64,000 nt of DNA from Coriaria nepalensis (Eukaryota > Streptophyta > Magnoliopsida > Cucurbitales > Coriariaceae), in NCBI GenBank assembly GCA_027186245.1, contig CP114481.1:20925501-20989500 (forward strand). Direction: 5' to 3'. The stretch's first letter is position 1; every line of letters starts with the position of its first letter. Made by a program: the position numbers and the translations under genes. Under the pieces are notes generated by a model that saw only the letters and a list, made by a program, of their open reading frames with translations, was not told the origin of the DNA and made no database searches. Positions 12,101-24,479 of the stretch are shown here, one piece after another.

Positions 12101-15100
12101 TAAGGGCAAGTATGCATTTGTTTTATTTGAGATTCATGTCAATGAGTCTTTTCAAGTCACTAATTCATTTGAAAGCAATTCGAACGAATTCTATTTTTGC
12201 ACTTCAAACACCACTTTTGTGCATCACTTGCTCATGATCTTTTTAAGAGTAGCATGCAGTTGATTTATCTTATATTCATGTCAATGAGTCTTTTCAAGAC
12301 AATAAATCATTTCGAAGCCATTGGGGCGAATACTATTTTCGCATTTCAAACACGACTATCGCGCATAGCTTGCATGTGATTTTTTTAAGGCAAGTATAAA
12401 TTCGTTTTATCATAGAGTCATCATCTCAATGACCCTTTGAACATCACTAATTCATGTGAAAGCAATTAAAATGAATTCTTTTTTTTGCACTCCGAACCCG
12501 ACTTTCGTACATAACTTGCTAATGATCATTTAAGGGCAAGTATGCATTTATTTTATTTGAGATTCATGTCAATTTGTCTTTTCAAGTCACTAATTCATTT
12601 GCTAGCAATTCGAACGAATTCTATTTTTGCACTTCAAACACCAGTTTTGTGCATCACTTGCTCGTGATCTTTTTAAGACATGTATGCATTTGATTTATCT
12701 TATATTCATGTCAAAGAGTCTTTTCAAGACAATAAATCATTTGGAAGCCATTGGAGCGAATATTATTTTCGCATTTCAAACGCGACTTTCGCGCATAGCT
12801 TGCATATGATTTTTTGATGGCAAGCATTAATTCGTTTTATCTTAGAGTCATCATCTCAATAACTCTTTGAAAGTCACTAATTCATTTGAAAGCAATTAAA
12901 ATGAATTCTTATTTCGCACTTCGAACCTGACTTTCATACATAACTTGCTAATGATTATTTAAGGGTAGGTATGCATTTGTTTTATTTGAGATTCATGTCA
13001 ATGAGTCTTTTCAAGTCACTAATTCATTTGCAAGCAGTTCGGACGAATTCTATTTTTGCACTTCAAACACAACTTTTGTGCATAACTTGCTCATGATCTT
13101 TTCAACACAAGTATGCATTTGATTTATCTTATATTCATGTCAAGGAGTCTGTTCAAGACAATAAATCATTTGGAAGCCATTGGGGCGAATACTATTTTCG
13201 CATTTCAAACACGACTATCGCGCATCGCTTGCATATGATTTTTTTCAGGCAAGTGTAAATTTGTTTAATTTTAGAGTCATCATCTCAATGACTCTTTGAA
13301 CGTCACTAATTCATTTGAAAGCAATTAAAATGAATTCTTTTTTTTGCACTCCGAACCCGACTTTCGTACATAACTTGCTAATGATCATTTAAGGGCAAGT
13401 ATGAATTTATTTTATTTGAGATTCATGTCAATTAGTCTTTTCAAGTCACTAATTCTTTTGCTAGCAATTCGAACGAATTCTATTTTTGCACTTCAAACAC
13501 CACTTTTGTGCATCACTTGCTCGTAATCTTTTTAAGACAAGTATGCATTTGATTTATCTTATATTCATGTCAAAGAGTCTTTTCAAGACAATAAATCATT
13601 TGGAAGCCATTGGAGCGAATATTATTTTCCCATTTCAAACACGACTTTCGCGCATAGCTTGCATATGATTTTTTGATGGCAAGCATGAATTCGTTTTATC
13701 ATAGAGTCATCATATCATTGACTCTTGGAAAGTCATTAATTACTTCGAAGGCAATTAAAATGAATTCTTATTTCGCACTTCGAACCCGACTTTCGTACAT
13801 AACTTCCTAATGATCATTTAAGGGCAAGTATGCATTTGTTTTATTTGAGATTCATGTCAATGAGTCTTTTCAAGTCACTAATTCATTTGCAAGCAATTCG
13901 AACGAATTCTATTTTCGCACTTCAAACACCACTTTTGTGCACACTTGCTCATGATCTTTTTAAGACAAGTATGCATTTGATTTATCTTATATTCATGTGA
14001 AAGAGTCTTTTCAAGACAATAAATCATTTTGAAGCCATTGGAGCGAATACTGTTTTCGCATTTCAAACACAACTTTCGCCCTTAGCTTGCATATGATTTT
14101 TTGCAGGCAAGCATGAATTTGTTTTATCGTAGAGTCATCATCTCAATGACTCTTTGAAAGTTAGTAATTCATTCGAACGCAATTAAAATGAATTCTTATT
14201 TCGCACTTCGAACCCGACTTTCATACATAACTTGCTAATGATTATTTAAGGGCAAGTATGCATTTGTTTTTTTTGAGATTCATGTCAATGAGTCTTTTCA
14301 AGTCACTAATTCATTTAAAAGCAATTCGAACGAATTCTATTTTTGCACTTCAAACACCACTTTTGTGCATCACTTGCTCATGATCTTTTTAAGACAAGTA
14401 TGCATTTGATTTATCTTATATTCATGTCAAAGAGTCTTTTCAAGACAATAAATCATTTTTAAGCCATTGGAGCGAATATTATTTTCCTATTTCAAACCCG
14501 ACTTTCGCGCATAGCTTGCATATGATTTTTTGATGGCAAGCATAAATTCGTTTTATCTTAGAGTCATCATCTCAATAACTCTTTGAAAGTCACTAATTCA
14601 TTTGAAAGCAATTAAAATGAATTCTCATTTCGCACTTCGAACCCGACTTTCATAAATAACTTGCTAATGATTATTTAAGGGCAAGTATGCATTTGTTTTA
14701 TTTGAGATTCATGTCAATGAGTCTTTGAAGTCACTAATTCATTTGAAAGCAATTCGAACGAATTCTATTTTTGCACTTCAAACACCACTTTTGTGCATCA
14801 CTTGCTCATGATCTTTTTAAGACAAGTATGCATTTGATTTATCTTATATTCATGTCAAAGAGCCTTTTCAAGACAATAAATCATTTGGAAGCCATTGGAG
14901 CGAATATTATTTTCGCATTTCAAACACGACTTTCGCGCATAGCTTGCATATGATTTTTTGAAGGCAAGCATGAATTTGTTTTATCTTAGAGTAATCCACT
15001 AAATGACCCTTTGAAAGTCATTAATTATTTCGAAAGCAATTAAAATGAATTCTTATTTCGCACTTCGAACCCGACTTTCATACATAACTTGCTAATGATT

Positions 15101-15726
15101 ATTTAAGGGCAAGTATGCATTTGTCTTATTTGAGATTCATGTCAATGAGTCTTTTGAAGTCACTAATTCATTTGAAAGCAATTCGAACGAATTCTATTTT
15201 GCACTTCAAACACCACTTTTGTGCATCACTTGCTCATGATCTTTTTAACACAAGTATGCATTTGATTTATCTTATATTCATGTCAAAGAGCCTTTTCAAG
15301 ACAATAAATCATTTGGAAGCCATTGGAGCGAATATTATTTTCGCATTTCAAACACGACTTTCGCGCATAGCTTGCATATGATTTTTTGATGGCAAGCATG
15401 AATTCGTTTTATCTTAGAGTAATCCACTAAATGACCCTTTGAAAGTCACTAATTCATTTGAAAGCAATTAAAATGAATTCTTATTTCGCACTTCGAACCC
15501 GACTTTCATACATAACTTGCTAATGATTATTTAAGGGCAAGTATGCATTTTTTTTATTTGAGATTCATGTCCATGAGTCTTTTCAAGTCACTAATTCATT
15601 TGCAAGCAGTTCGAACGAATTCTATTTTTGCACTCCAAACGCCACTTTTGTGCATCACTTGCTCATGATCTTTTTAATACAAGTATGCATTTGATTTATC
15701 TTATATTCATGTCAAAGAGTATTTTC

Positions 15727-15820
15727 AAGACAATCAATCATTCGGATGCCATTGGAGCGAATACTATTTTCGCATTTCAAAAACGACTATCGCGCATAGG
15801 TTGCAATTCATTTTTATTTG
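15727..15820. other. Subtype switch and short 260-bp unit
   Basis: B anchors at 15,629 and 15,889 are only 260 bp apart, so about 169 bp are missing. Monomer C is cut at TAGGTTGCA (about 15,805) and resumes inside monomer A at TTTATTTGAGATTC. The truncated C carries ATTCGGATGCC and TTTCAAAAACG, which are also present in the next C at 15,990-16,060. From here on, second-subtype B and C monomers predominate. Confidence 0.85.
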
Positions 15821-16499
15821 AGATTCATGTCAATGAGTCTTTTCAATTCACTAATTCATTTGAAAGCAATTCGAAAGAATTCTAATTTTGCACTTCAAAC
15901 ACCACTTTCTTGCATCACTTGCTAATGATCTTTTTAAGACAAGTATGCATTTGTTTTATCTTATATTCAAGTCAATGATTCTTTTCAAAATAATAAATCA
16001 TTCGGATGCCATTGGAGCGAATACTATTTTCGCATTTCAAAAACGACTATCGCGCATAGGTTGCATCTTATTTTTTGAGGGCAAGTATGATTTTGTTTTA
16101 TTTTAGAGTCATTATCTCAATGACTCTTTCAAAGTCTGTAATTCATTCGAAAGCAATTAAAATGAATTCTATTTTCGGCTTCGAACCCGGCTTTCATACA
16201 AAACTTGCTAATGATCATTTAAGGACAAGTACACATTTGTTTTATTTGAGATTCATGTCACTGAGTCTTTTCAAGTCACTAATTCAATTGAAAGCAATTC
16301 GAAAGAATTCTAATTTTGCACTTCAAACACCACTTTCCTGCATCACTTGCTAATGATCTTTTTAAGACAAGTATGCATTTGTTTTATCTTATATTCAAGT
16401 CAATGATTCTTTTCAAAATAATAAATCATTTGGATGCCATGGGAGCGAATACTATTTTTGAATTTCAAACACGACTATCATGCATAGGTTGCATCTTAT

Positions 16500-18425
16500 T
16501 TTTTGAGGGCCAGTATGATTTTGTTTTATTTTAGAGTCATTATCTCAATGACTCTTTGAAAGTCAGTAATTCATTTGAAAGAAATTAAAATGAATTATAT
16601 TTTTGGCTTGGAACCCGACTTTCATACAAAACTTGCTAATGATTATTTAAGGGCAAGTACACATTTGTTTTATTTGAGATTCATGTTACTGAGTCTTTTC
16701 AAGTCACTAATTCAATTGAAAGCAATTCGAACGAATTCTAATATTGCACTTCAAACACCACTTTCCTGCATCACTTGCTAATGATCTTTTTAAGACAAGT
16801 ATGCATTTGTTTTATCTTATAATCAAGTCAATGAGTCTTTCCAAAATAATAAATCATTTGGAAGCCATTGGAGCAAATACTAATTTCGCATTTCAAACAC
16901 GACTACCGCGCATAGGTTGCATCTTATTTTTTGAGGGCAAGTATGATTTTGTTTTATTTTAGAGTCATCATCTCAATGACTCTTTGAAAGTCACTAATTC
17001 TTTTGAAAGCAATGAAAATTAATTCTTTTTTTGTACTTCGAACCCGACTTTCGTACATAACTTGCTAATGATCATTTAAGGGCAATTATGCATTTGGTTT
17101 ATTTGAGATTCATGTCAGTGAGTCTTTTCAAGTCACTAATTCATTTGAAAGCAATTCCAAAGAAATCTAATTTTGCACTTCAAACACCACTTTCCTGCAT
17201 CACTTGCTAATGATCTTTTTAAGACAAGTATGCATTTGTTTTATCTTATATTCAAGTCAATGATTCTTTTCAAAATAATAAATCATTTGGAAGCCATTGG
17301 AGCAAATACTAATTTCGCATTTCAAACACGACTATCGCGCATAGGTTGCATCTTATTTTTTGAGGGCAAGTATGATTTTGTTTTATTTTAGAGTCATCAT
17401 CTCAATGACTCTTTGAAAGTCACTAATTCTTTTGAAAGCAATGAAAATGAATTCTTTTTTTGTACTTCGAACCCGACTTTCGTACATAACTTGCTAATGA
17501 TCATTTAAGGGCAATTATGCATTTGGTTTATTTGAGATTCATGTCAGTGAGTCTTTTCAAGTCACTAATTCATTTGAAAGCAATTCCAAAGAAATCTAAT
17601 TTTGCACTTCAAACACCACTTTCCTGCATCACTTGCTAATGATCTTTTAAAGACAAGTATGCATTTGTTTTACCTTATATTCAAGTCAATGATTCTTTTC
17701 AAAATAATAAATCATTTGGATGCCATTAAAGCGAATACTATTTTCGCATTTCAAACACGACTATCACGCATAGGTTGCATCTTATTTTTTTAGGGCAGGT
17801 ACGATTTTGTTTTATTTTAGAGTCATTATCTCAATGACTCTTTGAAAGTCAGTAATTCATTTGAAAGCAATTAAAATGAATTATATTTTTGGCTTAGAAC
17901 CCGACTATCATACAAAACTTGCTAATGATCATTTAAGGACAAGTACACATTTGTTTTATTTGAGATTCATGTTACTGAGTCTTTTCAAGTCACTAATTCA
18001 ATTGAAAGCAATTCGAACGAATTCTAATATTGCACTTCAAACACCACTTTCCTGCATCACTTGCTAATGATCTTTTTAAGACAAGTATGCATTTGTTTTA
18101 TCTTATAATCAAGTCAATGAGTCTTTCCAAAATAATAAATCATTTGGAAGCCATTGGAGCAAATACTAATTTCGCATTTCAAACACGACTACCGCGCATA
18201 GGTTGCATCTTATTTTTTGAGGGCAAGTATGATTTTGTTTTATTTTAGAGTCATCATCTCAATGACTCTTTGAAAGTCACTAATTCTTTTGAAAGCAATG
18301 AAAATGAATTCTTTTTTTGTACTTCGAACCCGACTTTCGTACATAACTTGCTAATGATCATTTAAGGGCAATTATGCATTTGGTTTATTTGAGATTCATG
18401 TCAGTGAGTCTTTTCAAGTCACTAA
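16500..18425. repeat. Duplication with 1,286-bp offset (three trimers)
   Basis: About 16,500-17,140 matches about 17,786-18,425. Shared markers include TTCATGTTACTGAGTC, TTATAATCAAGTCAATG, CGACTACCGCGC and the GGCTTRGAACCCG form of the A monomer. In addition, the stretches starting near 16,960 and 17,390 are near-identical neighbours at 429-bp offset, marked by CTAATTCTTTTG and GGGCAATTATGC. Confidence 0.75.
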
Positions 18426-20789
18426 TTCAATTGAAAGCAATTCGAAAGAATTCTAATTTTGCACTTCAAACACCACTTTCCTGCATCACTTGCTAATGAT
18501 CTTTTTAAGACAAGTATGCATTTGTTTTATCTTATATTCAAGTCAATGATTCTTTTCAAAATAATAAATCATTTGGATGCCATTGGAGCGAATACTATTT
18601 TCGCATTTCAAACACGACTATCGCGCATAGGTTGCATCTTATTTTTTGAGGGCAAGTATGATTTTGTTTTATTTTAGAGTCATCATCTCAATGACTCTTT
18701 GAAAGTCACTAATTCATTTGAAAGCAATGAAAATGAATTCTTTTTTTGCACTTCGAACCCGACTTTCGTACATAACTTGCTAATGATCATTTAAGGGCAA
18801 GTATGCATTTGGTTTATTTGAGATTCGTGTCAATGAGTCTTTTCGAGTCACTAATTCATGTGAAAGCAATTCGAAAGAAATCTAATTTTGCACTTCAAAC
18901 ACCACTTTCCTGCATCACTTGCTAATGATCTTTTTAAGACAAGTATGCATTTGTTTTACCTTATATTCAAGTCAATGATTCTTTTCAAAATAATAAATCA
19001 TTTGGATGCCATTGGAGCGAATACTATTTTCGCATTTCAAACACGACTATCGCGCATAGGTTGCATCTTATTTTTTGAGGGCAAGTATGATTTTGTTTTA
19101 TTTTAGAGTCATCATCTCAATGACTCTTTGAAAGTCACTAATTCATTTGAAAGCAATGAAAATGAATTCTTTTTTTGCACTTCGAACCCGACTTTCGTAC
19201 ATAACGTGCTAATGATCATTTAAGGGCAAGTAAGAATTTGGTTTATTTGAGATTCATGTCAATGAGTCTTTTCGAGTCACTAATTCATTTGAAAGCAATT
19301 CGAACGAATTCTATTTTTGCACTTCAAACACCACTTTTGTGCATCACTTGCTCATGATCTTTTTAAGACAAGTATGCATTTCATTTATCTTATATTCATG
19401 TCAAAGAGTCTTTTCAAGACAATAAATCATTTGGAAGCCATTTGAGCGAATATTATTTTCGCATTTCAAACACGACTTTCGCGCATAGCCTGCATATGAT
19501 TTTTTGAAGGCAAGCATGAATTTGTTTTATCTTAGAGTCACCATCTCAATGACACTTTGAAAGTCAGTAATTCGTTCGAAAGCCATTAAAGTGAATTCTT
19601 ATTTCGCACTTCGAACCCAACTTTCATACATTACTTGCTAATGATTATTTACGGGAAAATATGCATTTGTTTTATTTAAGATTCGTATCAGTGAGCCTTT
19701 TCAAGTCACTAATTCATTGGAAAGCAATTCGAACGAATTCTATTTTTGCATTCAAACACCACTTTTGTGCATCACTTGCTCATGATCTTTTTAACACAAG
19801 TATGCATTTGATTTATCTTATATTCATGTCAATGAGTCTATTCAAGACAATAAATCATTTGGAAGCCATTGGAGCAAATACTATTTTCGCATTTCAAACA
19901 CGACTGTCGCGCATAGCTTGCATATAATTTTTTAAAGGCAAGTATGAATTTGTTTAATCTTAGAGTCATCATCTCAATAACTCTTTGAAAGTCACTAATT
20001 CATTTGAAAGCAAAGAAAATGAATTCTTTTTTTGCACTTCGAACACGACTTTCGTACATAACTTGCTAATGATCATTTAAGGGCAAGTATGCATTTGGTT
20101 TATTTGAGATTCATGTCAATGAGTCTTTTCAAGTCACTAATTCATTTGAAAGCAATTCGAAAGAAATCTAATTTTGCACTTCAAACACCACTTTCCTGCA
20201 TCACTTGCTAATGATCTTTTTAAGACAAGTATGCATTTGTTTTACCTTATATTCAAGTCAGTGATTCTTTTCAAAATAATAAACCATTTGGATGCCATTG
20301 GAGCGAATACTATTTTCGCATTTCAAACACGACTATCGCGCATAGGTTGCATCTTATTTTTTAAGCGCAAATATGATTTTGTTTTATTTTAGAGTCATCA
20401 TCTCAATGACACTTTGAAAGTCACTAATTCATTTGAAAGCAATGAAAATGAATTCTTTTTTTGCACTTCGAACCCGACTTTCGTACATAACTTGCTAATG
20501 ATCATTTAAGGGCAAGTATGCATTTGGTTTGTTTGAGATTCATGTCAATGAGTCTTTTCAAGTCACTAATTCATTTGAAAGCAATTCGAATGAATTCTTT
20601 TTTTGCACTTCAAACACCACTTTTGTTCATCACTTGCTCATGATCTTTTTAAGACAAGTATGCATTTGATTTATCTTATATTCATGTCAATGAGTCTCTT
20701 CAAGACAATAAATCATTTGGAAGCCATTGGAGCAAATACTATTTTCGCATTTCAAACACGACTATCGCGCATAGCTTGCATATAATTTT

Positions 20790-23700
20790 TTGAAGGCAAG
20801 TATGAATTTGTTTAATCTTAGAGTCATCATCTCAATGACTCTTTGAAAGTCACTAATTCATTTGAAAGCAATGAAAATGAATTCTTTTTTTGCACTTCGA
20901 ACCCGACTTTCATACATAACTTGCTAATGATCATTTAAGGGCAAGTATGCATTTGGTTTATTTGAGATTCATGTCAATGAGTCTTTTCGAGTCACTAATT
21001 CATTTGAAAGCAATTCGAAAGAAATCTACTTTTGCACTTCAAACACCACTTTCCTGCATCACTTGCTAATGATCTTTTTAAGACAAGTATGCATTTGTTT
21101 TACCTTATATTCAAGTCAATGATTCTTTTCAAAATAATAGATCATTTGGATGCCATGGGAGCGAATACTATTTTTGAATTTCAAACACGACTATCGTGCA
21201 TAGGTTGCATCTTATTTTTTGAGGGCAAGTATGATTTTGTTTTATTTTAGAGTCATTATCTCAATGACTCTTTGAAAGTCAGTAATTCATTTGAAAGAAA
21301 TTAAAATGAATTATATTTTTGGCTTGGAACCCGACTTTCATACAAAACTTGCTAATGATTATTTAAGGGCAAGTCCACATTTGTTTTATTTGAGATTCAT
21401 GTTACTGAGTCTTTTCAAGTCACTAATTCAATTGAAAGCAATTCGAAAGAATTCTAATTTTGCACTTCAAACACCACTTTCCTGCATCACTTGCTAATGA
21501 TCTTTTTAAGACAAGTATGCATTTGTTTTATCTTATATTCAAGTCAATGATTCTTTTCAAAATAATAAATCATTTGGATGCCATTAGAGCGAATACTATT
21601 TTCGCATTTCAAACACGACTATCGCGCATAGGTTGCATCTTATTTTTTGAGGGCAAGTATGATTTTGTTTTATTTTAGAGTCATTATCTCAATGATTCTT
21701 TGAAAGTCAGTAATTCATTTGAAAGCAATTAAAATGAATTATATTTTTGGCTTGGAACCCGACTTTCATACAAAACTTGCTAATGATCATTAAAGGGCAA
21801 GTACACATTTGTTTTATCTGAGATTCATGTTACTGAGTCTTTTCAAGTCACTAATTCAATTGAAAGCAATTCGAACGAATTCTAATATTGCACTTCAAAC
21901 ACCACTTTCCTGCATCACTTGCCAATGATCTTTTTAAGACAAGTATGCATTTGTTTTATCTTATAATCAAGTCAATGAGTCTTTCCAAAATAATAAATCA
22001 TTTGGAAGCCATTGGAGCAAATACTAATTTCGCATTTCGAACACGACTACCGCGCATAGGTTGCATCTTATTTTTTGAGGGCAAGTATGATTTTGTTTTA
22101 TTTTAGAGTCATCATCTCAATGACTCTTTGAAAGTCACTAATTCTTTTGAAAGCAATGAAAATGAATTCTTTTTTTGTACTTCGAACCCGACTTTCGTAC
22201 ATAACTTGCTAATGATCATTTAAGGGCAATTATGCATTTGGTTTATTTGAGATTCATGTCAGTGAGTCTTTTCAAGTCACTAATTCAATTGAAAGCAATT
22301 CGAAAGAATTCTAATTTTGCACTTCAAACACCACTTTCCTGCATCACTTGCCAATGATCTTTTTAAGACAAGTATGCATTTGTTTTATCTTATATTCAAG
22401 TCAATGATTCTTTTCAAAATAATAAATCATTTGGATGCCATTGGAGCGAATACTATTTTCGCATTTCAAACACGACTATCGCGCATAGGTTGCATCTTAT
22501 TTTTTGAAGGCAAGTATGAATTTGTTTAATCTTAGGGTCATCATCTCAATGACTCTTTGAAAGTCACTAATTCATTTGAAAGCAATGAAAATGAATTCTT
22601 TTTTTGCACTTCGAACCCGACTTTCGTACATAACTTGCTAATGATCATTTAAGGGCAAGTATGCATTTGGTTTATTTGAGATTCATGTCAATGAGTCTTT
22701 TCGAGTCACTAATTCATTTGAAAGCAATTCGAAAGAAATCTACTTTTGCACTTCAAACACCACTTTCCTGCATCACTTGCTAATGATCTTTTTAAGACAA
22801 GTATGCATTTGTTTTACCTTATATTCAAGTCAATGATTCTTTTCAAAATAATAGATCATTTGGATGCCACGGGAGCGAATACTATTTTTGAATTTCAAAC
22901 ACGACTATCGTGCATAGGTTGCATCTTATTTTTTGAGGGCAAGTATGATTTTGTTTTATTTTAGAGTCATTATCTCAATGACTCTTTGAAAGTCAGTAAT
23001 TCATTTGAAAGAAATTAAAATGAATTATATTTTTGGCTTGGAACCCGACTTTCATACAAAACTTGCTAATGATTATTTAAGGGCAAGTCCACATTTGTTT
23101 TATTTGAGATTCATGTTACTGAGTCTTTTCAAGTCACTAATTCAATTGAAAGCAATTCGAAAGAATTCTAATTTTGCACTTCAAACACCACTTCCCTGCA
23201 TCACTTGCTAATGATCTTTTTAAGACAAGTATGCATTTGTTTTATCTTATATTCAAGTCAATGATTCTTTTCAAAATAATAAATCATTTGGATGCCATTG
23301 GAGCGAATACTATTTTCGCATTTCAAACACGAGTATCGCGCATAGGTTGCATCTTATTTTTTGAGGGCAAGTATGATTTTGTTTTATTTTAGAGTCATTA
23401 TCTCAATGATTCTTTGAAAGTCAGTAATTCATTTGAAAGCAATTAAAATGAATTATATTTTTGGCTTGGAACCCGACTTTCATACAAAACTTGCTAATGA
23501 TCATTTAAGGGCAAGTACACATTTGTTTTATCTGAGATTCATGTTACTGAGTCTTTTCAAGTCACTAATTCAATTGAAAGCAATTCGAACGAATTCTAAT
23601 ATTGCACTTCAAACACCACTTTCCTGCATCACTTGCCAATGATCTTTTTAAGACAAGTATGCATTTGTTTTATCTTATAATCAAGTCAATGAGTCTTTCC

Positions 23701-24215
23701 AAAATAATAAATCATTTGGAAGCCATTGGAGCAAATACTAATTTCGCATTTCAAACACGACTACCGCGCATAGGTTGCATCTTATTTTTTGAGGGCAAGT
23801 ATGATTTTGTTTTAGTTTAGAGTCATCATCTCAATGACTCTTTGAAAGTCACTAATTCTTTTGAAAGCAATGAAAATGAATTCTTTTTTTGTACTTCGAA
23901 CCCGACTTTCGTACATAACTTGCTAATGATCATTTCAGGGCAATTATGCATTTGGTTTATTTGAGATTCATGTCAGTGAGTCTTTTCAAGTCACTAATTC
24001 AATTGAAAGCAATTCGAAAGAATTCTAATTTTGCACTTCAAACACCACTTTCCTGCATCACTTGCTAATGATCTTTTTAAGACAAGTATGCATTTGTTTT
24101 ATCTTATATTCAAGTCAATGATTCTTTTCAAAATAATAAATCATTTGGATGCCATTGGAGCGAATACTATTTTCGCATTTCAAACACGACTATCGCGCAT
24201 AGGTTGCATCTTATT
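20790..24215. repeat. Tandem duplication of 1,714 bp (four trimers)
   Basis: 20,790-22,503 and 22,504-24,215 are directly adjacent copies. The order of marker variants is the same in both: GTCACTAATTCATTTG with GAAATCTACTTTTGC, GGGAGCGAATAC, GGGCAAGTCCACATT, GCTTGGAACCCG and CTTATAATCAAG. Similarity stops at both outer edges, where the C monomer changes from CTTGCATATAA to GTTGCATCTTA form on the left and from GAAGGCAAG to GAGGGCAAG on the right. Confidence 0.85.
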
Positions 24216-24479
24216 TTTTGAGGGCAAGTATGATTTTGTTTTATTTTAGAGTCGTCATCTCAATGACTCTTTGAAAGTCACTAATTCATTTGAAAGCAAT
24301 GAAAATGAATTCTTTTTTTGCACTTCGAACCCGACTTTCGTACATAACTTGCTAATGATCATTTAAGGGCAAGTATGCATTTGGTTTATTTGAGATTCGT
24401 GTCAATGAGTCTTTTCGAGTCACTAATTCATGTGAAAGCAATTCGAAAGAAATCTAATTTTGCACTTCAAACACCACTT

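Larger units (their letters stand above)
1..15806. repeat. Satellite block I: A-B-C trimer array, unit about 429 bp
   Basis: A continuous head-to-tail array. A fixed point in monomer B recurs at about 178, 607, 1037, 1467, 1896 and so on to 15,629, which is 36 intervals averaging 429 bp. Each unit holds three related monomers: A (ends in TCAAGTCACTAA), B (centre CACTTTTGTGCATCACTTGC) and C (centre GACTTTCGCGCATAGCTTGC). Most differences between units are scattered substitutions. The B monomers are of the first subtype, with TTGTGCATCACTTGCTC followed by GATTTATCTTATATTCATG. Some units carry AGAGTAGCATGC and others AGACAAGTATGC at the same place, so two unit haplotypes are interleaved. The short reading frames repeated in B and C are a by-product of the periodicity. 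I see no gene or mobile element in this block. Confidence 0.97.

Noticed and set aside
13878..14072. A 64-codon reading frame on the minus strand
   Set aside because: It is the reverse complement of ordinary B and C monomer sequence, kept open by chance substitutions in one unit.
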